DNA of 64,000 bases from Cyrtodaria siliqua (taxonomy: Eukaryota > Mollusca > Bivalvia > Adapedonta > Hiatellidae). Shown piece after piece: positions 52,340-62,966 of this stretch (positions are counted from its first letter, which is position 1; every line of letters begins with the position of its first letter). The stretch covers positions 248,001-312,000 of the forward strand of contig JAWPHD010000289.1 in assembly GCA_037043455.1 (NCBI GenBank), given 5' to 3'. The position numbers and the translations under genes were made by a program. The notes under the pieces were generated by a model. The model made no database searches and was not told the origin of the DNA. It saw only the letters and a program-made list of their open reading frames with translations.

Positions 52340-54345
52340 CTGGGGATGTAGGACACTCCATCCTCATCCCTGTCGTCATGTTCGTTTTGTCATTTATTGT
52401 GATCTTCGTCATGATTCTGCGTGTGTAAACGTGGGAACATGGCTCCATCGTAAATGGAGGGTCTCTTATATAATGTATGTACACCTTACGAGGTTCTAAG
52501 ACAATTCTCCATGTTTATCCCCTTGAAGTATTGGTAATTCCTGTTCCGTAACATCTAATCCTTTTTGTGCTGGTGCGACGCAAACCAAATTTAAACTTGT
52601 TCATATGTTACACAATACGTTCAGTGTATAAATATAACTGACGGCATATATGATATTTAAATGTAACGGTCAAGTTAAATATTTCGTCCAATACAGAACA
52701 ATATGTTATAGCAAATGCTGTATTCAGAAACCGGGCAACGTTTTGTGAAGCATGAGAACGATTATTAGCACACTCGTGTTGAAGTAACGAACACATATGG
52801 TATGTATGATTAAAGAGGGAATTACAGCAAATAGTAAAACTATCAACGTATCGTATGATTATTTGCTAAAATGAGAAAAATTAATCAAAACGCAATGGGT
52901 GCCATTTCAGGTCCGCACTGTACTACACTGCCATGGTGTAAACGCACGTTTTTATTTATAAAAGTAAAAGCTTCAAACAGTTTTAATTTATTTAATGTTA
53001 TTACAATATCAAAAGTGGATTAAACAAGTTTAATAGGACATTTCGTATTCAGAAAATAATATTAACAAAAAATTTAAGAAGAAACGACTAATAAAATAAT
53101 GACAGAAAGTTACTTTGGACTTACACTCAATAAATATAATTTGTTGAAAATGAATTCAAACCAGCCTATTAGAGTTGATTTAACCTGTTTTATATTATCT
53201 TTGATTTTGTAGACTTATATCAGGCAGATGATTTTTTGATACCAGTTAATGTTCCAGACGTGGTGTTCAGAATACGTTTAATTAAACTATTCATATTATA
53301 TTTCAGGATGTTATCACTTTTTGTTTTGTTTTAAGTAATATGTCCATGTTATTATCTTTTAAATTGACTGCAATTGTTCCGATTTTTCCTGATAATATCG
53401 TTACATATTACTACGTTCTTATAAAATCTTTAAATGTTTTGTTTCAATGATTGAATCCAGATTATATATAATTAAATCTGTTCAGATTTAATTTGATTTA
53501 TTCTGGTGACAATATTTGATGACATTCGTGCAGTACAAATTTGTGTGATTAATGGTAGAAACCTAGTCAGTTAGTAAACATGATACCTTGTTTGTAGAGT
53601 AATATTAATATTTGAGTCCATCTTTTGTCATAAATAATGATATATAATACGATATATTACGAAATATGCAGACAGACTTTAAATATAGATATAAAAATCG
53701 AACAGGAAAAGCATCATTCAAGGACGACAGTCAACCACAAACACACACAGAAACAAAGAACAAATTTAAAGATGAATAAAAGGCCAAACAAGACATCACA
53801 AACACAAACGCGTTTGACAATAGGGTTACCGCCTTGAAACGGTCAGTGGCAAAAAAGGCCGCTGGCGGTTTAAACTGGATTTTAGGGTGCACCAAACCTC
53901 ACACTTACTCTACTGTCAACTGAATAAAACGGGAACGTGTAAATAAAGAAATTCCCGCCATGAAATATTCTCTAACCAACAAGGCAGCATTAATAGGCAG
54001 AATTCGTTATTAATTATAGCGTAAAAATGAAACACTATTTTCGGGATTATAATAACGCTATCTCTGTCTGTCTGTCTGTCTGTCTAGGTTTGCTCCATCA
54101 CGGAGGCATTTATGAAGGGGACTTTCTTTTTATCTAAACGCCCAAAATAATAATATAACATGTATTTGGTCCCGTTAATCACTCCTCAACCAATGTTATT
54201 GTCATCCAGTAATCCTTACGCTTTACCTACTCTCCAACAAATATACGCACATGTAAGCATAGCAAAAAAATATTTTAATTTAAATTACACCACAAGACAA
54301 ACCACGTACGATGCGATTGTGGAATTGTCATTGAAGAAGATTTGA
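52340..54345 (+). repeat. Segmental duplication, copy 1
   Basis: Blocks CACTCCATCCTCATCCCTGT, GGAACATGGCTCCATCGTAA, ATGTTATCACTTTTTGTTTTG, GGCATTTATGAAGGGGAC-like sequence, CTTTACCTACTCTCCAACAA and ATACGCACATGTAAGCATA appear in the same order at 62967-64000. Copy 1 is longer and contains a family A insertion (53684-53996). A (CTGT)n tract lies at 54063-54085. The homology continues to the window end, so copy 2 extends beyond it. Confidence 0.7.
53684..53996 (-). mobile_element. Family A tail with an empty site in the duplicate
   Basis: The 3' tip ATAGATATAAAAATCGAACA follows GACAGACTTTAAA. The element ends at GCAGCATTAATAGG before CAGAATTCGTTATT. The duplicate at about 63681-63705 has GACAGAGCTTAAAGGCAGAA with nothing inserted, which delimits the insertion to about 313 bp of UTR, 5'-truncated. 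Confidence 0.8.
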
Positions 54346-54644
54346 AATACACATTTACACTCCAGAGTATTATTGACGGGGAGAAATATAAATGCAAGAA
54401 AATCACTGCAACATGTTTTGGTATTGTCGTAAAAACATCGTTTTGCATATTCAAACCTAATTAAATGGAGATAAGTTGGTATTTTAAAACATAATTAAAT
54501 AGATAACCGAATATGAAATGTGTACTTCGTCACATCTGAAGCTACAGACGCTATGCTTAAACTAGTACTAACTAATGCATATGAATGAGTCAAGTGTGAA
54601 GTAGTTTCAATTTGACGAACGCTCAAAAGTCGATATATAAATAC
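54346..54644. other. AT-rich spacer
   Basis: Nothing recognised. Confidence 0.3.
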
Positions 54645-54717
54645 AGATATAAAAACCGAACAGGAAAAGTATTATTCAAGGACGACAGTCAGCCACAAAC
54701 ACACACAGAAACAAAAC
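54645..54717 (-). mobile_element. Very short family A 3' tail
   Basis: ACAGATATAAAAACCGAACA, TATTCAAGGACGACAGTCAG, CACAAACACACACAGAAAC: the last 75 bp of the element only. A minisatellite begins right at its truncated 5' edge. Confidence 0.7.
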
Positions 54718-55252
54718 ACAGGGAACTGAGAGTAATTACACCATTACGAATGGAGATTTACAAAAGGAACTGAGAGGAATCACATTATTGCGAGTGGAGA
54801 TTTACAAAGGTAACTGAGAGAAATCACACTTTTCGGAATGGAGATATACAAAGCTAACTGCGAGTCATGACATTTTTGCGAGTGGAGAAATACAAAGGGA
54901 ACTGACAGTAACCACATTTTGGCTAGTGGAGATTTACAAAGGGAACTGAGAGTAATCACACTATTGCGAGTTGAGATTTACAAAGGGAACTGAGAGTAAT
55001 CACACTATTACGAGGGAAAGATTTACAAAGGGAACTGAGATAATCACACTATTGCGATTCGAGATTTACAAAAGGAACTGAGAGGAATCACATTATTGCG
55101 AGTGGAGATTTACAAAGGTACCTGAGAGTAATGACATTATTGCGAGTGGAGATTTACAAAGGGAATTGAAAGTAATCACATTATTGCGAGTGAAGATTTA
55201 CAAAGGGAACTGGAAATAAACACACTATTGCGAATGGAGATTTACAGCTCTG
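54718..55252. repeat. Minisatellite, unit about 44 bp, about 12 copies
   Basis: Unit: GGGAACTGAGAGTAATCACA plus CTATTGCGAGTGGAGATTTA plus CAAA, with scattered substitutions. Most units differ by only a few bases. No coding frame persists through the array. Confidence 0.85.
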
Positions 55253-57436
55253 AAGAAACACGAAGTGGCATCGCTTTTCCTTTTATGTTTTTCTATTCGT
55301 TATTTTATATATATACATGTATATAAATAAACTAATAATCGAAATCCTGCACAATTAATATCACATAATTTGTTTGGTGGCTATGAATCTGTAGTGCGTT
55401 TACTTATTTGTCATTTGGGCTCTTGGAATCTATTCATTTTGAATTGAACACTTAATCCACTACACATATATAATGGTCTGTTCTTTCTTTGAATATAAGA
55501 CCCGTCCATTTATGTGACAAATGGGTGTTTTAGGGAAATGACAGATCAGCAGCCAGACATATTAAACAAGGTTTAAAATGGACGCAAAGGCTATTATAGT
55601 CGTGCTTAGCGGGTTAAGAGTTGAAGTACATTATCTCTTTAGGCCTGTGCTAGGGTCCACCCATCATATTCGAACAGACTCAGTACAACTGAGTCTGCCA
55701 CTATTCTCACGTGCTTGTGTTTGTTATGTAACATGGTGTTATCTTAATATCAGTTGTATTTTATACTTTCTTAACAAGCTGGCATGCGCTCGCACTAGAT
55801 GTTTTCTAGCGTGTAGTGTTATCCCTCCGCTTTAAAAAAAAAAGAATAATGCCCATTACGTGCCACTGGTATAAGCGTCTAGTATAGGCACGATATATTA
55901 ACTATCGAGTAGTTTTGTGCATGTCTGTTACAATGTGTGAATAAAGTAACCATAATATGCAAAGTAGGGATTTGATTTTCAAAGCACAAGCCTCACGCAA
56001 TTTTATTTGCCGCCGCATTGTCCCATCTACACGGTTTTCACAACTTATAGACGGTTCTAAGTTGTAGACAGGGATAAATGTGCAGTGAACTTGTTCACGG
56101 AGTGCAATCCCCTAAAAAAGCAAACGCGTTATACTGAGTCAAAAAAGAAAGTGTGCCCCTCTATTTATGGAAATACACGTAATTCAAAAGGTTTTAATGG
56201 CAAATTTAGCAACACAAGTTTTAAAATATACAAAATGTTTGCAGAATAATGTCGTGATACCTTTGTTGAAGAGTTTCTTTACTACCAGAGTACGAGATCC
56301 TCAAAGACAAAAATTAAAAGAAAGAGCAGAACGTAAATTGCAAAATGTATGAAACTAAATAGTGTACACATAGTTAAATGGGTATACAGTGTGTTAAATG
56401 CTGATTTGCCGGAATTTATAATGATTGTCAAACTGTTAACTTGAATATATTAATGACTTAAAAGCTTACGGCAATGTAATATTCGTAATGATGTTAATAA
56501 TGCAAATTTGCACATTTCTTTGATTCAGTATATTTGATATTTCTCATTAACTCCGTTCCTTATAAGACTTGCATAGTCTTTGATAGATCACCAATGTCCA
56601 AAACGATGTTGCTTGGTCGATATAGACAGGTCCACAACATATGAACAGTAGTCGCATCTAGATGCCAGTGTAGACAAAAATGGTTTCCGGATTGTTTTAT
56701 GTGGTGGTGATAGTAGTATGATGTACTTAGACGATGATCAATTCTTGTTGAGAAATATTGTACTAGAAATGATTGCGAAAGGGGAATAGATGTCTTTTCC
56801 TACGTTTCTAATATTAACCGGTACAATTTAGTCGATATCGTGCATATGCCTTTTAAGAAACTGAAATACGCTGTATTCAAAAATATGATAGTATACACGC
56901 GCAGTAAAATTTAATGCTTTTTGTTGGTTAAAGAAACTAACCAGTTTTAATGATTTGTTGTTGGTTAAAGAAACTATCCCGCCAAATAATGACAAATGGT
57001 ACTCTACAAGACCGTATTTAAAACTCCATCCTTTTGTTCGGATCATATAATACTGTGCCGATTAACAGTACAGGTATTTTCAAGGTTTCTGAGATATCCG
57101 TGATTGAATATACATAAAATGAATTAAGAGATGATACCTCTTAATTCGACGTTACAGTTTTGGAGTTAGACCTGGGTTGTTAAGTAATAGATAGAGTATG
57201 GTTTCATTGAGTTGGTTCATTTAAACATCTAGATGGGCGTAGCTCTATCTCAGTTATTCTAACTGTTATTCTCATTGTTATTCTCACAGTTATTCTGACA
57301 GGTCTTATTTTCATTTAAACGATTTACACCTGTGTCTGAACAAAGAGAATTGTCTGTGACCATGCTACAATGCCGTTTATGTTATGTCTATCGAGTTTGG
57401 ATTCTCAAAATAGTTCAATATATATATATATACGGA
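55253..57436. other. AT-rich stretch, no gene recognised
   Basis: Small features only: GTTGGTTAAAGAAACTA twice at 56925-56980, and GTTATTCT repeated about five times at 57255-57298. Short open frames at 55578 and 56167 have no family match I can name. Confidence 0.4.
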
Positions 57437-57952
57437 AATCTAAGTATGGGAGGAAATAAAGAAGAATATTCCTTGTGTCAAATGATGTAAAAAGTGACAT
57501 GAAACGATAAAGACGTTGATAAAGTATTAGTTTATGTTATGTAGTATTTCAACACAATTATAATTAAATCCGCCTATTCATTTTCAATGTTACGCAAGAG
57601 GAACCACGTTAAGTACATAGAGTTATAACATATCCATATAATTGATAGACTAAATGTCTAGCTCTGTGCCAACTTTCTTGTCTCTAACTTACAACAACAA
57701 CACCATTTATTGTGTAACTGCTGTACTTTTAATCCGACCGCAATAATAACGTGTTCTTTAATTTAGCCACCAACCAGGTGATGAATGAACAGGAAATGCA
57801 AATATTTCTGATTTAAAGACACGTGCATAGTATTTTAATAATTTTTGGAGCTGAATATTTACACATGTCCTATGGAATAAAAGAAACTTTCGTACGACAC
57901 GGTTGTGAATGCATTTGTTTCGGCAAGTTTATGAATAGATTGAACAAATATA
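57437..57952 (+). repeat. Left arm of a long inverted duplication
   Basis: Pairs in reverse complement with 59206-59719 over about 515 bp: ATGGGAGGAAATAAAGAAGA, TTGTGTCAAATGATGTAAAA, ACGCAAGAGGAACCACGTTA, TGTCTAGCTCTGTGCCAACT, CATGTCCTATGGAATAAAAG, CGGTTGTGAATGCATTTGTT, CGGCAAGTTTATGAATA. Arms differ at scattered positions. Confidence 0.8.
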
Positions 57953-58542
57953 TATAAATAAAGTCTCTATTTACATATATTTAAATAACAAAATCTTTCT
58001 TTTTTGCCATAGCTTTCGACCTAGCACTTAGGATTTTTTCCGTTTCCTTGTATATACAACCAATAAACGCCGCTGATGAAGACCGCTAGGTCGAAAGCTG
58101 TGGCAAAACTGAAAGATTTATACATATATATATACCTCAACGTCAGTATGTTTAGAACCTGTGTACATATGTTGTAAAATGTTGCTGTTGTCGGCAGAAT
58201 AACTACTTTAACAATCCATCATAACTGATATATTATTCTACATCAAACTGGCTCCGATCGTTTTGAAATGCAAATGTAGGAGAATATTTGAACCTGATTT
58301 AAGTATTTACAGGTACGTAATAAAATAAACTTAAACATTAGCACGATTTAATTGCTGGAATTAAGGGATTAGCATTCTTAGACATTACCACTTAACAATC
58401 TATAATAAAACGTGCAACCCTTAATCACACAGTTTGCCCGCCGAAATAGGAGAAGCAATATTTTTAAAAAAGGCATTCGCATGTAAGAGTAACGAGAGGT
58501 ATCAGGTCAGATTATTGACCTGAACATGGCGGAATGCATGTA
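57953..58542. other. Spacer of the inverted duplication, with hairpin
   Basis: GCCATAGCTTTCGACCTAGC (58006) and GCTAGGTCGAAAGCTGTGGC (58086) form a 20-bp near-perfect hairpin with a loop of about 60 bp. The rest is unrecognised. Confidence 0.6.
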
Positions 58543-59025
58543 TACTGAAGTGAACAAGAAACGCAACTCGGGAATTGCCGGTATATATTGTATATACTGC
58601 ACACTTAATTCCACATACTATTTCAAAGAAATCCCGACTTGTTTTGTAAAAAACAAGTTGCTGTGATTTAGAGAAAGGACACAACTGTGATGTTGTAGAC
58701 ATTCTAATCACAGTACACGTTGTAACAAGAAATTCATAAATGTTGAAGTCCGCCTTTGAAAAATTGAGCCATATCAGTACTGTATTTAACGTATAGAGTT
58801 TGCAAAATTTTGCATCCTAAGTTTACTCACATGCTTGTGCCAAACGCGCACACTGTCAATAATGAAACGTTGAAGGAATACTAATTGCTGTGTTATGTGT
58901 TGTTTAGACTTCTTTTTCCGAAAGGAAAGGTCTTACGTAGCCATGTACCATTCGATTAACATCAGCATTTGTACATACAATATATAGCAAAAATTCACGA
59001 GTTGCGTTTCTTTTCCGCTTCAATA
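58543..59025 (+). mobile_element. MITE 'G', copy 3
   Basis: TACTGAAGTGAACAAGAAAC and CGCAACTCGGGAATTGCCGG at left, ACGAGTTGCGTTTCTTTTCC and GCTTCAATA at right, TA flanks. It lies inside the spacer of the inverted duplication and directly before duplication K copy 2. Confidence 0.75.
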
Positions 59026-59800
59026 TAGTTATATCGTATACATATACGATGGTATTCACATCGTTTTATTGGTAACGTTCCACATTATTGGTAACGTTCC
59101 ACATTCTTGTTTTAACATGGCCCTAGAAAGGAGCATGGGAAAAGGTTTGATGTTCAAATACTAGACTCTACATGTGTTGTCAACAGCAGAAAACCAGATT
59201 CGATACGTGCTCAATATATTCGTAAACTTGCCGAAACAAATGCATTCACAACCGTGCCGAACGAAAGTTTCTTTTATTCCATAGGAAATGTGTAAATATT
59301 CAGCTTTTAAAATTATTAAAATACTATGCACGTGTCTTTAAATCAGAAATATTTGCATTTCCTGTTCATTCATCACCTAGGTGGTGGCTAGGTTAAAGAA
59401 CACGTTATTATTGCGGTCGGAATAAAAATACAGTAGTTACACACTAAATGGTGTTGTTGTTGTACATTAGAGACAAGAAAGTTGGCACAGAGCTAGACAT
59501 TTAGTCTAACAATTATATGGATATGTTATAACTATATGTACTAAACGTGGTTCCTCTTGCGTAACAATGAAAATGAATAGGCGGATATTATTATAATTGT
59601 GTTGAAATACTACATAACATAAACTACTACTTTATCAACGTCTTTATCGTTTCATGTCACTTTTTACACCATTTGACACAAGGAATATTCTTCAATATTT
59701 CCTCCCATATCTAAATTTTCGTTTCGTAATATGCAATCGTGAATTAAAGAATTTCACAGGAAATTTGTTTTAGATCATGCTGATATACTTCTTGTTTAGG
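59026..59800 (+). repeat. Dispersed duplication K, copy 2, containing the right inverted arm
   Basis: Matches 44755-45235 at both ends. The arm 59206-59719 is the reverse complement of 57437-57952. TTGGTAACGTTCCACATT is duplicated in tandem at about 59070-59105. Confidence 0.65.
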
Positions 59801-59904
59801 AATTGACACCTCTACACGGGTAGGTTTCAAACTAATGTTATTAGGACTTGTGACCTAACAAATTTACTTAATTGTGTATTAAATATCCAGTACAATATGT
59901 TGTA
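59801..59904. other. Spacer
   Basis: Nothing recognised. Confidence 0.3.
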
Positions 59905-60042
59905 AAAAGATTGGACAGGGAAAGTAGCATTCAAGGAGGACAGTCAACCACAAAACACAGAAACAAACACGCAAACAGACACACAAGAAGGCAAAAGTAA
60001 TACTAAATGCAAACGACATCACAAACACAAACAGTGTTGTAA
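59905..60042 (-). mobile_element. Family A 3' tail, second tip subtype
   Basis: GTAAAAAGATTGGACAGGGA, AAGTAGCATTCAAGGAGGAC, AAACACGCAAACAGACACAC, GACATCACAAACACAAACAG. 5'-truncated. Confidence 0.7.
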
Positions 60043-60044
60043 CT

Positions 60045-60232
60045 AACTAACTCTTCTTCAGTCACCACGCTTCACGTTTCTCTTTTACGATGACTTGAAA
60101 ACCTTGTGGGGTTGTACGATAGCATTGTTTGAAACATGGGAAGAATTTGCATGAACGTTTGTCCCCCAGCATTTTGGTCGTACCATAGATTGGTTTTATC
60201 TTTTCTTTCAAATGCTTTGGTTGTTCATTACA
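60045..60232 (-). other. Unassigned coding-like segment between two A tails
   Basis: The minus strand is open for about 60 codons (EQPKHLKEKIKPIYGTTKML, GDKRSCKFFPCFKQCYRTTP, QGFQVIVKEKREAW). The composition is protein-like (charged, several Cys), unlike most frames here. I do not recognise it. It could be an exon remnant or part of another element. Confidence 0.3.
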
Positions 60233-60310
60233 AGTAGATATAAAAATCGAACAGCAAAAGAGGCAAACAAGAACGACAGTCAAAAACAAACACACACAGT
60301 AACAAAAAAG
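60233..60310 (-). mobile_element. Family A 3' tail
   Basis: AGTAGATATAAAAATCGAAC, AGAACGACAGTCAAAAACAA, ACACACAGTAACAAAAAAG. Only the terminal 75 bp. Confidence 0.65.
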
Positions 60311-60339
60311 AAAGACAAGACGACGTAAACAAGTGTAAG

Positions 60340-60480
60340 GTGATTTTGTTGAGCTGAGAATACAATTGTCCCAGGACATTAACATTGAAGTCAGTTGAGG
60401 ATTTATCGTTTCCATCATTTCCAATGAAAATTTATAAAGAAAGCAGTTATAAAAATCGAACAGACAGTTCATTGACGCAT
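60340..60480 (+). repeat. Family H repeat followed by A tip
   Basis: ATACAATTGTCCCAGGACAT, TGAAGTCAGTTGAGGATTTA, TCGTTTCC, AAAGAAAGCAG, then TTATAAAAATCGAACAGACA. Same arrangement as 42600-42790, so the pair may be one repeat unit. Confidence 0.5.
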
Positions 60481-60827
60481 GACGTTTTACAAAATTATGT
60501 TAACCTCTTCAAAAGAGAATTCAATTGTTGCAAATGTATATGTAACTGGCATAGGTTAACAAACAATTTACAGAATTATTTGTGGAATAAGCAGACACTA
60601 TTATAATCACTGGTTCATTGTATAACTAGTATACATGTGGGTACACAGAGACAGCTATAGGTGGCGTTTGTTTGTACACTCAGTACACTTGAAAAATCAA
60701 CACTTGGTCATTTTGAATTTCCATAGTAGAATTGAAGTGCTCTTGCACAATGTGTTTTAACTGAACAAAGTAGAACAACTCTTTGTAACTGTTTATCGTC
60801 GTGTATTAACCTTTGGAACAATGACAC
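60481..60827. other. Unique spacer
   Basis: Nothing recognised. Confidence 0.3.
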
Positions 60828-60975
60828 TTGTCTGTTTGTCTGTTTGCGTGTTTGTTTCTGTGTTTTGTGGTTTACTGTCCTCCTTGAATGCTACTTTCCC
60901 TGTCCGATCTTTTTATATTTCTTTTGTCCTCCTTGAATGCTACTTTCCCTGTCTGATCTTTTTATATTTCTTGTG
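60828..60975 (+). mobile_element. Family A 3' tail with duplicated tip
   Basis: GTCTGTTTGCGTGTTTGTTT, GTCCTCCTTGAATGCTACTT, TCCCTGTCCGATCTTTTTAT, ATTTCTT, then the last 45 bp repeat once more (GTCCTCCTTGAATGCTACTT ... GTCTGATCTTTTTATATTTC). Second tip subtype. Confidence 0.75.
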
Positions 60976-62540
60976 AACTAACATACAATACAATCGTGAT
61001 TTGAGAAAAAAAAAACAGCGGAAAAAAATGTTGCGTTTTGAAATGTTGAAATCTGACTGTTGGTTATACACGTCATAAATATGATTCCGAGATTGTGACA
61101 AAAACCACGAAGGAAATAATTAATTACAAATAAGTGTATGGTTACTGTTTTTTTGTATATACTATAATATTACAATCCTTGCAAAACTTTACCGGAATTT
61201 CTGAGGGAAGGTCAAGTAAAAATGCCTACAGAAAAATAATTACCCAGGGAGATTTTTCACACTAGCAGGATATTTTGGAACTTGTTTTGTTGTTTGATTT
61301 ATTCGACTGTTTGATTATTAACTAATCTGAGCTTAATATAGCTGCGTGCCATAACGACATCAGACAACATGGGCAAATGAAGGAAATTAGCAATTACTTG
61401 TTATTTTGTTATTTTGTCAACATCGTGGAAATTTGTTTGATTTGCAAAGATACTACACGTCGTATTGTATGCTTTTCAATTTTGGCAAATGTACTGGGTC
61501 TGATAATAGATTCATTTATTCTCCAATTTGTAAAACTTCAATTTACTAATTAAAATAATTCCGTATTTTGTTTTATAAGATGTAATTGATAATCAGAATT
61601 AATTTATAAATGCATGGTTTCTTTTTCATTAATAAATCCAGGGATTTGGTCCCATGTTTATAATGCACGTTAACTTGCTTTATCAAATAATTGGCATGTA
61701 TGTTTGTCAGTTTAAATGATAATATTTTTTAAAAAAACTATTGACATTGCAATAGGGATCAATATGGCAAAATATCAAGGGAAAATACATCGTAGGTTTA
61801 ATAATATGATGCTGAAAATAGATGATGATATTAATAAAATTAATTCAATAACAAACACATATTAAGTGTCAATGAAATACATGACGTATTCATTAGTTTC
61901 CTCATACAGTTGTTCTAAACTATTGAATCAGTAAAAGTACCGATTATGCACCAAGACCATACACTTTTTACGAAGTGTAATTTAATGTATGTAAATAATA
62001 GATTTTAATATTGCATAGAGTCATACATCTTCATAGCATAGTAGTCCGTCTATCAAACTTTACGCCATTTTCCTCATATGTATTATTAAGAGATGGCTCG
62101 GTAACGAAATACATTTTCTCGGGTCGTCGTTTTATCTTCATTAGAGTTCCTTCCTTCTACGACTTTAACAATCGATTAGATTTACAGTGGTGTGTGTCCT
62201 GCGGTTTGGATGGTAACCTATTTGAAATTAATTCATGTTTTCATTTAAGATCTGTAAAATGAGAGAACAAAACATAAATTCCAACTTCAACAAAATAGAT
62301 TAGTTAAAAGTAAAAGCCAAAATAAATAGCAGAATTGTTGCTCAAGTGGAAACACGACCTCTGATTATAACATTGTACATTCTGGGCAAAAAAAGCATAG
62401 TACAATTTGTTCTTTCTTTATGTTCTGGACAACAAAACAGGAAAATATTAATGCTATGTATGAAAATATTAGACCGCTAAGTCTAGTTAAATGCTCATAC
62501 GTTACACCTTCGTGGTAACCTGGTATAGAATATAGAGTTT
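60976..62540. other. AT-rich stretch, nothing recognised
   Basis: An 83-codon plus frame at 62011-62262 has no family I can name. Otherwise featureless. Confidence 0.4.
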
Positions 62541-62556
62541 AATTAACATTGTTGAA

Positions 62557-62676
62557 GTGATACGGGAAATAATTCCCGAGTGAGAAAGATTCTTGCGATA
62601 TAGAAACGAGTGCGTTTTTGCACGAGTTTCTATATCGCAAGAATATTTCTCACGAGTGAATTATTTTCCGTATCAC
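62557..62676. repeat. 120-bp palindrome
   Basis: GTGATACGG...CCGTATCAC ends. ATTCTTGCGATATAGAAAC (62589-62607) pairs perfectly with GTTTCTATATCGCAAGAAT (62626-62644), with a loop of about 18 bp. Outside it, AGTTTAATTA (62538) pairs with TAATTAAACT (62686). Confidence 0.8.
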
Positions 62677-62694
62677 GAAAAAAATGATAATTAA

Positions 62695-62965
62695 ACTATA
62701 TAATATATACTCTGTGACGAATTTCTTTCCAATCGTCTCTTGACACAAGTATTCCTTCTTCTGTCACTCCTTTGGCGACAGCGCGGAATAATACCATGAC
62801 GTCAATTCGTGACGTAATATCGTAACGTCTATCGTTTAGTTCATAACATTTGGCTACTGTGCTATCTTGAACACTAGGCGAGATAGCACAGTAGAGGAAG
62901 GGATACGTTATAGATTTTCTCAAACTGGAAAATTTCTATAATTCATCACAGAATATATAATATAT
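62695..62965. repeat. Outer inverted repeat with internal hairpin
   Basis: ATATAATATATACTCTGTGA at about 62697 faces TCACAGAATATATAATATAT near 62945. Inside, TACTGTGCTATCT (62855-62867) and AGATAGCACAGTA (62881-62893) make a perfect 13-bp hairpin. This may be a small MITE. Confidence 0.6.
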
Positions 62966-62966
62966 G

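Noticed and set aside
54718..55252. CRISPR-like array or coding repeat
   Set aside because: The whole 44-bp unit repeats without spacers, and no reading frame persists.
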